A DNA stretch of 64,000 bases. It comes from Nematostella vectensis. Lineage: Eukaryota > Cnidaria > Anthozoa > Actiniaria > Edwardsiidae. Shown piece by piece: positions 10,746 to 23,410 of the stretch; within the stretch, counting starts at the first letter, position 1; every line of letters begins with the position of its first letter. Location: NCBI RefSeq assembly GCF_932526225.1, contig NC_064045.1, positions 12,704,442 to 12,768,441 of the forward strand, in the 5' to 3' direction. A program made the position numbers and the translations under genes. The notes below the pieces were generated by a model. The model had not been told where the DNA came from, searched no databases, and saw only the letters and a program-made list of their open reading frames with translations.

Positions 10746-11171
10746 ACTGGATCTAAACTATTTCTAGTTCTTTTGCATCGTTTATATATCTGTACACAAG
10801 CAGTAGCATGTCAACGAAATCTGACCCAAGAACCCTAAGCTTTTATTACCACGGTTATTATTTAAATTACCTTCTACCGAGTCAACAGAACCAGATTTGC
10901 ATCAGTGCTAGCTTTGTCAGTTTTACGAGGTAGGCCAGTCAGGGAAGCAAGGAAAGTACTATGTGATTCACATGAGCTTTACTGATCTTCCAGCGATGGG
11001 GCATTGGAATACGACGGGATCCCAACAGTTTTATTATTCAAACCTTAATTGTTTATGAGGTTCAGGTGACCTGAGCGCAATTAAATTGCATTATATAATA
11101 TGTTAAATAAATAAGTTAAAAATAAGTTCATATATGCCCCTCCCACTATAACCAGAAGTGTATGTAAAAAT
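10746..11171. other. Intergenic, partly homologous to 4800-5280
   Basis: The stretch from about 10785 (tatctgtacacaagcagtag) to about 10945 resembles 4799-4825 plus 5170-5270 (tatctgcacacaagcagtgg). This places it inside the duplicated TLDc-transferase block. No gene is seen here. Confidence 0.5.
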
Positions 11172-13203
11172 TCAATTGCTTATTGTCTTTCTCATTCTTT
11201 TCATAAAGGTAATTATTTCTTCTGGTTTCATGAACATCATTTTTTCTTTGTCAAAACAGGCACTGTATTCCAGGTTTTTTACAAGACACGAGAGAGGATC
11301 CTTCATTTCAGCCTCTTCATCTTCTTTCTCATCTTCACTTTGAAGAGTTGACTCTGTGGTTGAACTTGGTTTGATCGGCACGTTAAGGGATAGCCTGCTT
11401 GGTCTCTAAAATAAAATCATATATTGAAATATTGATCAATCATATAACCATCATTCTAAAAATAAAAGAATTCAACACTAGAAGACATTCCATCACCTTA
11501 GGTTACAGTGTAAATTGTTCTGCACGAAAAAAATAAATAAAAAACAACCAATTTGTTTTTTTCCCATTCAGATGCACTCTTCATTTTAGCCACGCCCCAT
11601 CAGAGGGTGGGGGAGTGTTTACTCATACAAAGATATATGAGTGGGGTACCCACACTATAAGGATTTTAAAAACCAGGCCATGCCCCCTGGGTTTCATGGC
11701 AATTCTATTAATTCTATTACCTGTTTTTCCAAGCCTAAATACTCTAACGGAAGGTCTGGATTGAAGTAAGCAACAAGGGCCGCTACACTCGACTCAGAAT
11801 GCAAGAACACAGTGCACTTAGACATCAGTAAAATGTCTACCAACACTTGTGATCCAAGCTTGTATGGATCAAGCCCTGAATCATGAACTGCTTGGCCATG
11901 GTACTTCTTTGCTCGATAGGCTTTGGTGAAAAGCACAGTCTGGAATTGAATAGATGCAAAGGTTTAATAAAAGTATGCAACCATATCTTTGCACAGTTCT
12001 GATATTTTCTTGTCAGGGAAGCCAGGGGATCTGTGGTGACATTGAATATCATTTGTTATACACCCCTCTCCCTCGCTCCATTTGCCACGGTGGGAAAATG
12101 ATTCACTGCACTATTTATCTTTAACATGAAATTTTAAAAGTATTAAGAAAACCAAAAAAAAAAAGAAATAAAAACAAATGGGTGCCCAAAATACTCTACG
12201 TTTTGTGCTTTAAAACCTCAGGCAAATCTTATCAACTAACCTTGGATCCAAACTGCTTCAAAAGGCTATGGATCACTTCAATATTGTCACTCGCAATGAA
12301 TATTTTTTTGGGTGATGAGAGAGTTGAGTACACTTGTTTAGCTTTTTCAATCCAGAGGCTTATAGGCAAAAGCTTTCCATTTTCAGTTTCAGTATAATGG
12401 TCTGTTCCACGTATATGGACTGCTAGTACATTATAACCCTTAATATTGTTGTTATAATACTCATTTGCAGTATCTTCAATATCCTTTTGAACTCTTATAT
12501 ACTTTTTTATTAAGAAATTGGCCCATTCCCTTGACCTTTTTGTTATAATACCACTATTCTCAAATCCCTCAGCATTTCTTTTATTGAAACTCAAATTCAG
12601 TAAGGATTCAGTAGTGATAAATGTTCCATTCGCATTGACCTTTGCCGGTATTCCTAATCTCTCATGTATTAGCACATCTCCTAAACAAATGCCTGCTTCT
12701 GTCTGGATTTCTATACCAGGGTTCACTGGCTGGAAAAACATTGACCATGAATCAGTATTATCTTTTGAACACACAGACTGACAGTTTTTCCATGTAACTG
12801 TTGGGAATCCGCCTAAAACATAGCACACTCCAAAGTGATCCAAAGTCATAAGGAGAAATGCAGCTAGCCCTACTGTACACGATGACATCCAGGGCTCAGA
12901 AACACAGAAGTTGCGGCTAGAAATACTACTGCTCCCATTTCTGTATAAAACTAATAACCTTGGGTCGTCAGCATTTGCAATAACTGATTGTAGATTCAGG
13001 TTGCTCATCATTTCACTTTTCTGAGCTTCATCCCACGTACTTTTCAATTGACTTCTAGCTAGTTCGCCGTCCATTATTCCTACAAGCAACCAAAAGAATA
13101 TGACCAGAACTATGGACAAAGCGATAAAAGCTTTGAGGAACACCGTTGTTCTGACAGGAGATACAAAAGGTTTCATATGAGAAGTTTTCCTTCTTCGACG
13201 CAT
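11172..13203 (-). CDS. Type II membrane glycosyltransferase, fucosyltransferase superfamily (paralogue B)
   Basis: Three phase-0 exons on the minus strand: 12241-13203, 11721-11939 and 11172-11405, 471 codons in all. Same architecture as paralogue A: a basic tail (MRRRRKTSHMK), a membrane segment at about residues 20-40, a conserved lumenal stem with CYVLGGFPTVTWKNCQSVC, then AVHIRGTDH, FIASDN and DILLMSKCTVFLHSESS. These fit a GT23/NodZ-like fucosyltransferase fold, but activity and substrate are inference. Splice donors are AAG|GTTAGT and ACAG|GTAATA. Exon 3 encodes KEKMMFMKPEEIITFMKR and a shorter acidic stretch than A. It faces away from CEP95 across a shared 367-bp upstream region. Confidence 0.8.
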
Positions 13204-13570
13204 GGTTTATGTTCAACCCCCGCTCTGAAACACGCTGAGTTAATAACATATGCCTATTTTGAAGTTAATGCGGTCGTTTTACAAAATGATAACGGAAAAG
13301 AAACAAAGAAAAAGACGTTAGTATAAACCTGAAAAATCTGCGCTGCCATTATCAATATTCCCCAGGCACTTCCTCTACCACAGGCATACCAATACGCGTG
13401 TTCTCACTTTGGCGGATCAGCCAATGAGCATTGAGTATTTCATTCAAACTGATCCAAAGAACAAAATGGCGGCGAAGTGTATGTTTCTTTATTTTGAGGA
13501 TCCTTCCCCATTTTTTCCTCAATAATAAGCCATTTTCCTACTGAAGGTGATACAGAAGGTAGAAATAATT
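13204..13570. promoter_or_regulatory. Shared divergent promoter region of transferase B and CEP95
   Basis: The two start codons are 367 bp apart, head to head. The region has a TTTGGCGG box (13408-13415, E2F-like) and a CCAAT box (13421-13425), and no clear TATA box. An upstream ATG in strong context (aaaATGGcg, 13466) opens a 19-codon frame ending at 13525, before the CEP95 start at 13571. If transcripts begin upstream of it, it would act as an uORF. Transcription start sites are not known from sequence. Confidence 0.45.
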
Positions 13571-16500
13571 ATGGATAAGCTTGAAGCTGAAGAAGATGAA
13601 GGTTGGTGTGCTTATTTTTATCAGATTTTGCAAAAAAGTGGCCATTCACCAAAACGTTCGACGAAGCCGAATCAAAACAACTAAATTTTCTATAGCAACA
13701 GAGCTTTATTTAAGCTTTATTGTTGAAAAAGCACGATTCTAGTTTACCTCTGTTCAGACCGCTTAGACTTATTTAATGATGCCCCTTATTCGTACATTAA
13801 ACGCGTATAAATACCGAAAACCTTTGTTCGTCGCATGCGTCCTAAGGCATCATTTGATTCAATTTGTCTGTTTATTCGTAGGATTCGTTGACATGGCAAA
13901 TGAACTTCTCAGCAAATCTGGAATCAAGGCCAAAGTATCAAGTCTTTCTGAGTGTGGCGCTGACTATTTTATTAAGATCTATGAGGGCCTCATAGGGGAT
14001 GACTTGCATGGTATAAACAGGGGATATTTCTGAGTAATATGGAAATATGCTACTATACGCATCTCCTGTGGTCAAACCCTCCCCTTGGGGTCATTAGTTC
14101 TGCACCCATTGTCCCCCCCTGATGTCATTAGCGCCCTCTGCATTACATATGTAATGATAGTTTATGGTTTATTTGTTTTATAAAAAAAATGAGATCAAGC
14201 AAAAATAATATAAAAAATAGTGCCTCTGCTCACATGATATGTGGTATACAATATATGTTATTTTATTTGTCACATTGTTTTTTATTTTCAGGCCTTATTA
14301 AAAACCCAGTGCTTGTATCAGACCAGATTGATAACTGTCAACATGTGATTGACGCTATTGCAAATGATGTCTTGAGGGTGGATTTATCCCATATCAGTGC
14401 CAAGGGAATTGTCAAAGGTGCTCGGATCGACATTAGAAATCTTCTAGAGATATTCACAGGTCTGCTGGAATACTTCTTTGAGTTTGATGATGAACAGGGG
14501 GAAAGTGAAGAAGGTAAGTGATGGTGTTGGTGGAGATGATTATTGTTATTGGTGATATATTGGTGGTGGTGTTGAAATTTATTGTTGAGATGGTAATAGT
14601 TGTTGTTTTGGTGGTAATGTATTTGTGGTGATGGTGATGACAGGGTGTGGTGGTGGTGATAATAGGTGTGGTGGTGTAAATAGTTGTTGTTGTTGTTGTT
14701 GTTGTGGTCGTGGTGACAATGTTTAATATGTTGTTTTCTGCTGCCCATGATCCTGATGATGGAGTTAAAAATGCGTTGATAATGTTGACAACGATGTGTA
14801 TGGTAATGATGGTTATAATCATTACTCTGTATTCCCCTTTTCTGATAATACATTTGTTCATGATATGGACAAAATTAGCACTTTTAATTTGTTTTTCAGT
14901 TCCTGAGGAAGAAAATGACTCCAACATTCTGACATCAGACCATGACATCATGTCAGGTGTCCTGCAAGAGGAATTTGGCCAAGCTTATCGTGATGTGTAC
15001 CCATCAAGCAACACCCAGTCACAGAGGAGTAGCCTGATGACCATGTCACTTGCCGGCAAACCTCCACTTCCTCCTTCTGGTGTCAAAGGCAAAGACACAG
15101 CGAACAGCACTGCTCTGTCATTGTCAGCAACTGGGAGATACAGAAGCTCAGGACATGAAGCTGATACATCTAGGGTTTGTTTTTTATTAACACAAGGTTG
15201 AACTTTTAATAAAGAATACTGTACTATCAGTTTAGTTGAGGATATTCCCAAGAGCTTTGGGTACACCTTTTTTGAAAGAATTTTCAGTTATTATATGGAT
15301 AAGAATAAAATATTTGTAAACATCTTAACCCCCAGCAAAAAAAGAACACAATAAACTTTAGACAGGCTGAAATTTACAGAAGCTATAATAATATTTTTGT
15401 TCATCTGAACTGATTGTCTATTATATTTCCAAGATTTCAGGAGTTTTTTAGAGAACTCTGTAAACTATTTGAAAACCCTAGAAATATCACAACCTGGAAG
15501 TCAGGATATAATTTATGTGTCACATGTTCAGGTGAGTGATTCTACAAATGAGCTGATCAAGCTAGGAGAAAGCACCAGCTCCAAGAGTAGCAGCAGCTCT
15601 TATGGCCCAAAGCAACCTCCTAAAGGTGTAGATCCACACCATGATACTGCAGACCTCACTCAGTACACCCTGACCGATGAAGAGCACAGAGATTCATATC
15701 TGACAGCTCCTGATAAGGTACCATTTGGTGGGCAGCCCTTCACCTTTCCCACAACGCCTTTTAGAATTAAATTCTATAAGGAATGAATGGGAACTAAAAT
15801 ACACACACATTTACCTCTCACCATACATGTATGTGTTATATATAGGGCTCCCCTTTCTAGTTATCTTTGGTCCTATAATAGTTGAGGTATTTTATGAAAA
15901 AATGTAGTAAAACACATCACTAATTGCAACTAATCCCCAATGGATTGAGGTAATAGACAAAATATTGGTGCAAAGTGATTTGAAAACCAAACTCTTTGTG
16001 GTCATTTACAAGATTAGTGAGATTAGGTCGCTAATGGGCTGGTCGCATCCATGAGGCAGTCACCTATGTGAGCTTGTTATTACAAAGTTTATATGGTGAC
16101 TAACATTTTAAAGTCATGGTCAATACAGTATTTGGGCTGGTCTCCATTTTGTACAGATGTTGCGACTGATGTTATAACTTACTATACTGTAGCTAGCATA
16201 AGGCAGTGCACATGTTTAATTGTTGTTGTTGTGGTTGTTTCCAGCGGGACAGCCACCTGAGCACCCTAACCTCCATAGAGTCTTCATTCCAACAGCAAAT
16301 CTCTCCATTGGACCCTCAGAGAGATGGGGGGACTCTAGATACCCTTGGGGTGAGACCACGGGTGGAGCTTCCTCAGGAGAATGCCAGTCAGTCGTCCAGT
16401 GAGGGGGGCAACAGCGGGAGGAGTACCCCAGTACTGCATCATCATTACCATCATCACTATCATCACCCTGTCACAGGAATAGCTAGTGGAACGGCATCAA

Positions 16501-19500
16501 AGGGTATGTTTAGATTAAGGGGGGGGGGAGCAAATCATTATTTATTGTCACTACTATTATCATAGGAAAAGCTAGTGCTATTACAACAAAGTGTATGTTT
16601 GAATTTAGGGGGAACGATTATAATCCCGTCACAGGATGGCTAGTGCTACTTCCTAAAAGGTTATGTTTGGAAGGGAGCATTAGAAAAGTGCTTGTAAGGG
16701 GGGGGGAGGGGGGCATTATTCTCATCACCACCCAGTCACAGGAATAGCTAGTGCAAGCATGTGGCATTTTAGGCTTGACATGTGCTTTTTGCTTACCATG
16801 TTGAGAATGCTGCAAGGTTTTGTGGGAATGGTCCCTTTTGGGGAATGGTCCCTTTGTGCTGCGTTTGTTTATTCAGGGTGGTAATAACATTGTCCTCATT
16901 GGCTTAAGATCCTACAATTCCCAAACCATCAGTTGTTGGTCTAAGCGAGAAAGAATCATCTCGACTATACCCTAAACCTAGTTCCCTGGAAACATCCAAG
17001 TCATATAAAGAAAACACAGCACTAAGGACTAATCTGGACAGGCCAGAAAATACTGGCTTACCAATTCGAACATTATCAGCAACTGGGTGTTCCTACCAAT
17101 CCAGAAATATCCCGTCATTTTCTACCTCAAGACCACATGACAAACATGGTGGTCAGACGTACAGCTCTGGACTGACTGGACTACCAGTTTCAAACAGTAT
17201 TCACCAAGACAAAGATATTCCAGATAGAGCCAATCCAGACTCTACAAATGCCCCAGTAACATTACCAGAACCTGGTACCACCACAGTGTCTGGTAATTCA
17301 GGCCTTCCGAGTTCCACTGTTCCTGTAAGCTCCAGGCAGCCACACTGTTCGTATTTAGGTGTACCTGGTGTTAGTGGTGTACCAGGTGTTAGGGGTAATT
17401 TGCGGCCAGGAAGAGCAGGGTGTGAGATTAGAACTTTTCCTGGAACACATGGCGTCCAGCCAGTGGATGGATTGTCAAGGACTGCTCCTGCACCTGGGTC
17501 ACAGACAAAAGGTGTGTTTTTTTAATGATATGTTTCTTTATCAGGTCATTCTAACATGAAAAAAAATCGAGACGACAAAGAGGATGAAATGCTAGAGCAT
17601 TTATTATGATTTTTTAAAATAATACCAATGTATATAAACATGATATTGTGCTGCCCCCCTGCTTTTAAGGGCCGATATGAACAGTATTTGTATCTAACAC
17701 AGGTGGTATATACGACTCAAGTCTCAGAGATCGGTTAAGAAATTACCCAAGACCCTCAGTGACACTAAGCGACTCTGTCTTTACAACTCTTCCTACAACA
17801 ACCCAGCGTGACGCCCAATCACGTGACATACCACTGCGTGATGCCCAATCACGTGAGATCCCGTCGCGTGATGCCTCACAGCGTTATACTAACGCAGACA
17901 GGCCCCTAAATGACTCTAAGCTCACGGACCCCCCGCACCTGGCAAAAGGTGCAGCTGCTGACCTTTTATCGCGGTACAGTGCCGACGATGGCGATGAGAG
18001 TGACAGGGAGACTGGAGACGAGTACGATAGTGACGTGTCACAACATAGCGATACTGCAATTGGTGGGTTGACGCTTGATCATTTTCTGAATTCTTATGAT
18101 TATGGGAGGCAATTGATGGCAACAACCCCTGGTTTTGGTGGTTGTTCTATTATTATAGTGATTTTCTTATGGGAGAGACCCAATGTGCGTGTCTCAGGCT
18201 AGAGGTTCTCGAGGCGTCAAACGCCCTAAAAGGCACAGTCAATAGGGGACTTGCGCTAAGAGATCACGTGACTTTGGGGGTGGCAAACTCGCAATTTGAT
18301 GGCAAAATAGAATCGGCAAAAACAACTTATTTAGCACTTACATACAAATAAAGCCAGAAAGTTTTTTTTTTCAGAAAAGGGTTTATTTTCATTTAAACAT
18401 TTTACTTTTTCGTCTTTCTCTGGCGAGACGGGCGCCGTCAATTCTGTGTTTATTTTGGTTTGAACTTGCCACCCAATTGGCGCCAAACAGCGAACCAATC
18501 AGCTCAGAGCCTGTGCGTCACCAGACTGGCACGCGTGGCGTCGATATGTCATGCGTATATAGATTTATTCTCGCGAGGGTCGTCCCATGAGGATTCTCCC
18601 TCCGGTTTTTTAACGATCTTGGCAGCGTATTGAGTCTCAGTATTTACTGTGGTTGACGTAAGTTTTAAAGTATTGTCCCTTTGTTTTAGACTACGGCCGA
18701 GCGTACCGCGTTAGTCGGGACGAAAGCTCCTCTAGTACTTCCGAGGAGAGCGTTCGTAGAAGTATTCATGGTAAGAGCGAGTGATCACAGGTTGGAAATA
18801 ACCAAGTCAGTAACACCTTTGTTGTTGTTTTAAGTCAACATTGAAAGAAAGATTATGGGATCAAATTGTGAAATAACCATCTAAAAAACATCTAAAAATT
18901 TTATTCACTATATTAAATCGAAAATATCGCTATGATTACCTACCTCAAATCTGTTGATGGAGATGGATGCTTTCTTACACTTGGTTTATTTCTAGAATCA
19001 ACAAATTGGCTGCTGACAAATACTCTTCAATACCATTATAGATTAAGGCTGAGTTACTTTAACTGATTAAATGGTTGCTGAAAAAACGCATTGACTGAAT
19101 AAAATCGTATGTGTGCAGAGCGCTGGAAGAACCTCAATCTTCCCAAGACCTCGTCTGAGAAGGCGGGCCGGCGTGCAGTTACATTCAACGAGGACATACA
19201 GACCATTCCTATCACCAGTAGGATGGAAAGGCTTCGGCGCCTGCTGGAGGACGAAGAGGATGAACAGCGGCAACACAATACGTCTGCCATGCGCGATGTG
19301 TACCACCAGCAGCTGAAGAGCTTACAGAAGGAGAAGACGAAAGGACGAGACAAGAGAAAGATAAAAGTAAGTTAAAAAGGGATTAACTTTGGGGAGGGGG
19401 AGATGTTTGTGGTTTCACATCCGGTCAGAAGAGGAGGATGGAAGAGACAAGAAAATTAAAGTAAGTATGATAAGGGTGATGATAACCGGATATGACATCA

Positions 19501-22500
19501 CAATTTTATCTCGATAGGGCTCTCCATTAAGACCTAAAAAGAAAGCAAAGCCACAGTCGCCAAAGCAAAGGCAACAAATGGCCCGTCTTGAGGCAGCATA
19601 TCGCCCCCAGGGGACAAGGGGACGGACGACGAAGCGAACGCCTGTCCGAGATCGCAAGAGAAGCGCTTCAGCGAGCCCTGTGGTGGGACGGAGACGAATG
19701 GGTGAGTGTGAAGCGAGGGATGTGGATACGAGTATTTTTCCTTTAGACTCAGGGGGGGGGGGGGGGGTGGGAGGTGGTGGGACGGAGACGAATTGGTGAG
19801 TGTGCAGCAAGGGATGTGGATAAAAGTATTTTCCCTTTAGACTCAGGGGGGGGGGGGGGGGGGGAGGTGGTTGGACAGAGAATACGAATGGGTGAGTGTG
19901 CAGCGAGGGATGTGGATAAAAGTATTTTCCCTTTAGACTCAGGGTGGGGGGGGGGGGGGAGGGTGGTTGGACAGAGAAGACGAATGGGTGAGTGTGCAGC
20001 GGGGCACTATACGCGGGCTAAAATTAAGGATTAATTTAAAGGTAAAATGAGCACAAGGACAAGAAAAGCTAATTCTTTCTCTTGCGCTTGTATCTATTTT
20101 GCCTTCTGGTTACGTTGTTCTGGCGTATGCTCCTGTCTACTTCGTTATTACACTTTTGTTTGTGCTGATTCTTATGTTTTATTTTTATTTTTTATTCTAA
20201 TGCTTATGTTGAAATTCTGGCCATATTGTTAAGACAGCCGATGAATTCAATGACATGTGCGACGGAAAATCCGCCAATCAGATTATATATTAACAACCTC
20301 GTTTTTGTTTAGAGTATGGGTTTTTTCACATCCGCTCATCTCCATTGTTTTCTTTTTATTGAACCCCCACTTAGCTTGTTTAACGCTTAACGGAGATAGA
20401 ACTACATTCAGTGCTAGCTTTTTCCCCCATTCCTTATAAAAGTTCATTTTCAGATGAATCCGAGGCGATTCTCCCTGTCCTGTACGACGAGTTTCCTTTC
20501 CTTCACGTCTCGCCACATACTGCAAAGGAGATGTGGAAAAGGCAGTCGCGACACCTAAGCCGACTTACCAAAACCGGAAGTGACGTCAAGAAAACGAAAA
20601 GCCAGCGGTTGGTCGAAGAAGCGGAAGCGCGCCAAGAAAAGCTCCTCCGAATATTGAAGAAAGAGTTGGATCACAACCACAGAATGGTAAGGGGCTGATC
20701 GAGACTTGGCTTGTGGTTGAGCTCATGGGTTGGCCTGCCAGCGATTTGCTCGTTGCTGTTGTTGTTTATATTAGTAACTTTTAACGGCCATTTCACCTAG
20801 GCACAAAATAAAATGAATTTCTTATTAAAATAGTTTTCAATCTCCATTAAACTACTCTCGTGTATGACACACTAAGAATTTCTCCCTTATCTCGCCCTTT
20901 CAGCGTGAACAGCGAGACCGCGAGGAGAGTCAGCGGTCTGTCAAGACAAAGATCAACGAGAAGCGCCAGGTAGCGGCACGAGCCCGCAGATATTACGACG
21001 ACTATCAGCTGCGCATGCGCGCCAAAATGCTCAAACGACGAACTCGGGAGGAGCAGGTATAAGTTCAAATCAGCTCTGGTTTCAGCTCCGGTAATAGGAT
21101 ACTAGATCCATCTAGAAACTTTTTCTATCAAAATACACACATAAAATTTACAGTCTTCTTAATTACTAACGAAGGGGTCAACCGGAGTCGAACTCATCTC
21201 GTCACATAAGTAGGGTGGGTTCATAACTTCTTCTTTGAACACGAGGTTCCGCTATAAAAGGGAAAGCTCCTCCCACCCCCGGGCTCAAGAACAATCAGTT
21301 ATCAATCAGCCGTCAATGAGTCAACATGCCAGTACAATTCCTTTGAGACAATTTTGCAGGAGACTTATAATTTGTGACTGCTAGTGTGGCGGTGTTTGAT
21401 TCCAATTATGTCGTTTTTCTTCAGATCTTCAAAAAGCTGTTCGAGGAAGGTTTAGATATCCAGAAGCATCGGGTGCGTGAGCTCCGGCAATACGCGCGCG
21501 AGAAACGCGAAGCCCTTGCGCAACGGCAACAGAACGAAATCGACTCTCTTGAAAACTAGTATCCTTACCGCTTCGTGTTTATTCTGCATTCAAGAGTATT
21601 CCAAGTATTCAGGGTGTACTCGCAAGTATACGAAGTATTTGGCGTTTGCTTGCGAGTATACGAAGTATTTAGCGTGTACTTGCGAGTTTAAAGAGTTATT
21701 AGCATGTACTCGAGAGTATACGAAGTATTTAGCGTGTACTCGCGGGTATAACGAGTGTTTAATGTGTACTCGCGAGTATTCCAGGTGTTAAGCGTGTACT
21801 CGCGACGAGTATAGCAAGTATTTAACGTGTACTTGCGAGTCTACCAAGAATTAAGCGTGTACTCGCGAGTATACCTAATATTTAGCTTGTACTCGCGAGT
21901 ATAACGAGTGTTTAGCATGTACTCGCGAGTATACCAAGCATTTAGAGTGTACTCGCGAGTATACCAAGCATTTAGAGTGTACTCGCGAGTATACCAAGCA
22001 TTTAGAGTGTATTCGCGAGTATACCAAGCATTTAGAGTGTACTTGCGAGTATACCAAGCATTTAGAGTGTACTCGCGAGTATACCAAGCATTTAGAGTGT
22101 ACTCGCGAGTATACCAAGCATTTAGAGTGTACTCGCGAGTATACCAAGCATTTAGAGTGTACTCGCGAGTATACCAAGCATTTAGAGTTTACCCGGAGTG
22201 TACCGGTGAGATGGGTAAGCGCACTGCCACCGCCATAAGCACGAAAGCATGACTTGCAACCAAGGAACGCGAGTAAGACCGTTAGTGCTAGCCTTTCTCT
22301 TGCTCTAGACTATAACCTCCTTGACAAGCTTTAGCTATCGCGATCAGTTCTCCATGCTGGCGGAGGAGATGTCTCGTGAGCGCTACGAGGTCAAGGTCAG
22401 ACAGCAAGCTCAGGAGAAGGTACGGCGCATGTGCTGTAAGATGATTGCGTGACCATCGAAACTCAAAGTTGCCATGACTCTTATGTCGTTATTCTAGCCT

Positions 22501-22988
22501 GCATACAAACTCTCTATAGTGTATAAATTTCAGGGTATCGGGACTCCTGAGAATCACGGACAAAGATAAGAGGCTCAGTCGAGTTTGAAGGAAGAGTTAT
22601 GCTGGATTTAGATAATGATAATGTGTGCTTTTGTATAATAAGTTCAAATTAATCCAGTGAATGAGGATTTCTCTCGTTCGGTTCCATGATATTCCTCATT
22701 ACTCCCTCTTGTTCGAAGACGCAGGTATAAAATGACGTGACGCCGGCGCTAAAGAAGTTGACATTATATAGACTTATTGCGTGAAGCACTTCGACTTACA
22801 TGTTCTTTCTTGCGTTACAGGTGGTGCGTCAGATGCGCCGAGAGCTCCGCCAGAAAATGGAGAAAGAAGTCCAGGATTTCCAGGCCAACCTAACACGGGA
22901 CGAGGATTCCGCCTACTTCCGCCAACTAGAGGCCGACAGACTCAGGCGGGAGTTCCAACTCGCTATGTACAAGACAGAGTTTTCTTAG
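13571..22988 (+). CDS. CEP95: Centrosomal protein CEP95 (CCDC45) orthologue
   Basis: Sixteen exons: 13571-13601, 13882-14010, 14292-14513, 14900-15174, 15532-15717, 16245-16503, 16909-17511, 17703-18062, 18690-18770, 19119-19366, 19518-19701, 20454-20686, 20904-21056, 21425-21558, 22335-22419, 22821-22988. Phases agree across all joins, giving about 1116 codons. The N-terminal calponin-homology-like domain (residues about 10-125; [35 protein letters not shown]) and the C-terminal coiled coil ([48 protein letters not shown]) match vertebrate CEP95. The protein is a centrosome and spindle component. The centre (exons 4-8) is long, Ser/Pro-rich and poorly conserved, making it larger than the roughly 820-residue human protein. 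Exon 8's end (GTGGGT donor at 18063) and exon 5's acceptor are the least certain. The Tyr-Tyr join at 21558/22335 restores the conserved coiled coil. Confidence 0.9.
18471..18660 (+). promoter_or_regulatory. Possible internal promoter with alternative first exon in CEP95 intron 8
   Basis: A GC-richer island in an otherwise AT-rich intron carries an inverted CCAAT (cccaattggc, 18471), a CCAAT box (18495), a TATA-like GTATATAG (18555-18562) and, about 100 nt further on, a consensus donor GAC|GTAAGT at 18658. Spliced to exon 9 it would give a transcript lacking the N-terminal domain. This is inference from motif spacing only. Confidence 0.3.
19684..20000 (+). repeat. Tandem array of exon-11 end plus 5' splice site (four donors)
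   Basis: The last roughly 20 nt of CEP95 exon 11 (GTGGGACGGAGACGAATGG) and the donor GTGAGTGTG recur at donor positions 19702, 19796, 19892 and 19988, a period of 94-96 bp. Each copy also carries a poly-G run of 12 or more and the stretch TTTAGACTCAGG. All four donors keep GTGAGT. The G-runs could form G-quadruplexes. Confidence 0.9.
21590..22200. repeat. 30-bp minisatellite with palindromic core in CEP95 intron 14
   Basis: The monomer contains TACTCGCGAGTA, a perfect 12-bp palindrome, followed by taccaagcatttagagtg. There are about 20 copies. Those from 21590 to 21900 are divergent and those from about 21910 to 22190 nearly identical, which suggests recent homogenisation at one end. The 10-codon period keeps both strands open, so frames of 100 or more codons here are artefacts. 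Confidence 0.92.
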
Positions 22989-23333
22989 CTGCAAAATACA
23001 TCTATGGACTTCTAAGTAACGGGGTCTCACCAGAGCCTGGAAATACAATTATAGGACAACTCGATATATAATGCAAAACGAGCGAAAATAGCATTTGTAG
23101 TGACTAAAGCCTCTAAAGTAAGGCATTGTTTCTCGGAAATTACTTCTGTAGATGTCTGAATGGCATATATTTAGCCAGGGTTTCAGAATTTCGGCTCGCT
23201 CCGTGCAAAACGGACTTTTTTGCATGAAATAACATCATATAGTCCACAAATATTTGGGGCTTAGTCAGAGTATTTATAGTTCCACATGTACAAGTCAGAT
23301 AGCATCCTCGAGCGCCCAGGTCCACCCCTCATA
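22989..23333. other. CEP95 3' flank
   Basis: Presumably contains the CEP95 3' UTR. No canonical AATAAA signal was seen, and nothing else is recognised. Confidence 0.35.
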
Positions 23334-23410
23334 CCGTGAAATTCCGATAATAAGCCCCGGGGCTTATTAAAAGATGGTGGGGGGGGGGGGCCTATTATCG
23401 GAATTTTACG
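23334..23410. mobile_element. Very short inverted-repeat element
   Basis: CCGTGAAATTCCGATAATAAG at the left end is matched in inverse by the right end (cctattatcggaattttacg). The 77-bp interior has ggggcttatt and a poly-G run. It abuts the 89-bp tandem array directly. Confidence 0.55.

Noticed and set aside
14338-14951. Minus-strand His/Thr-rich frames of 165-171 codons
   Set aside because: They are antisense to CEP95 exon 3 and to a GGT/GTT-rich simple sequence in intron 3.
21170-21260. tRNA-like T-arm (gagttcgactccgg on the minus strand)
   Set aside because: No matching acceptor stem, D-arm or anticodon arm could be placed around it; at most a SINE remnant.
21590-22252. Open frames of 100-114 codons on both strands
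   Set aside because: They are products of the 30-bp minisatellite, whose period is a multiple of three and whose core is palindromic.
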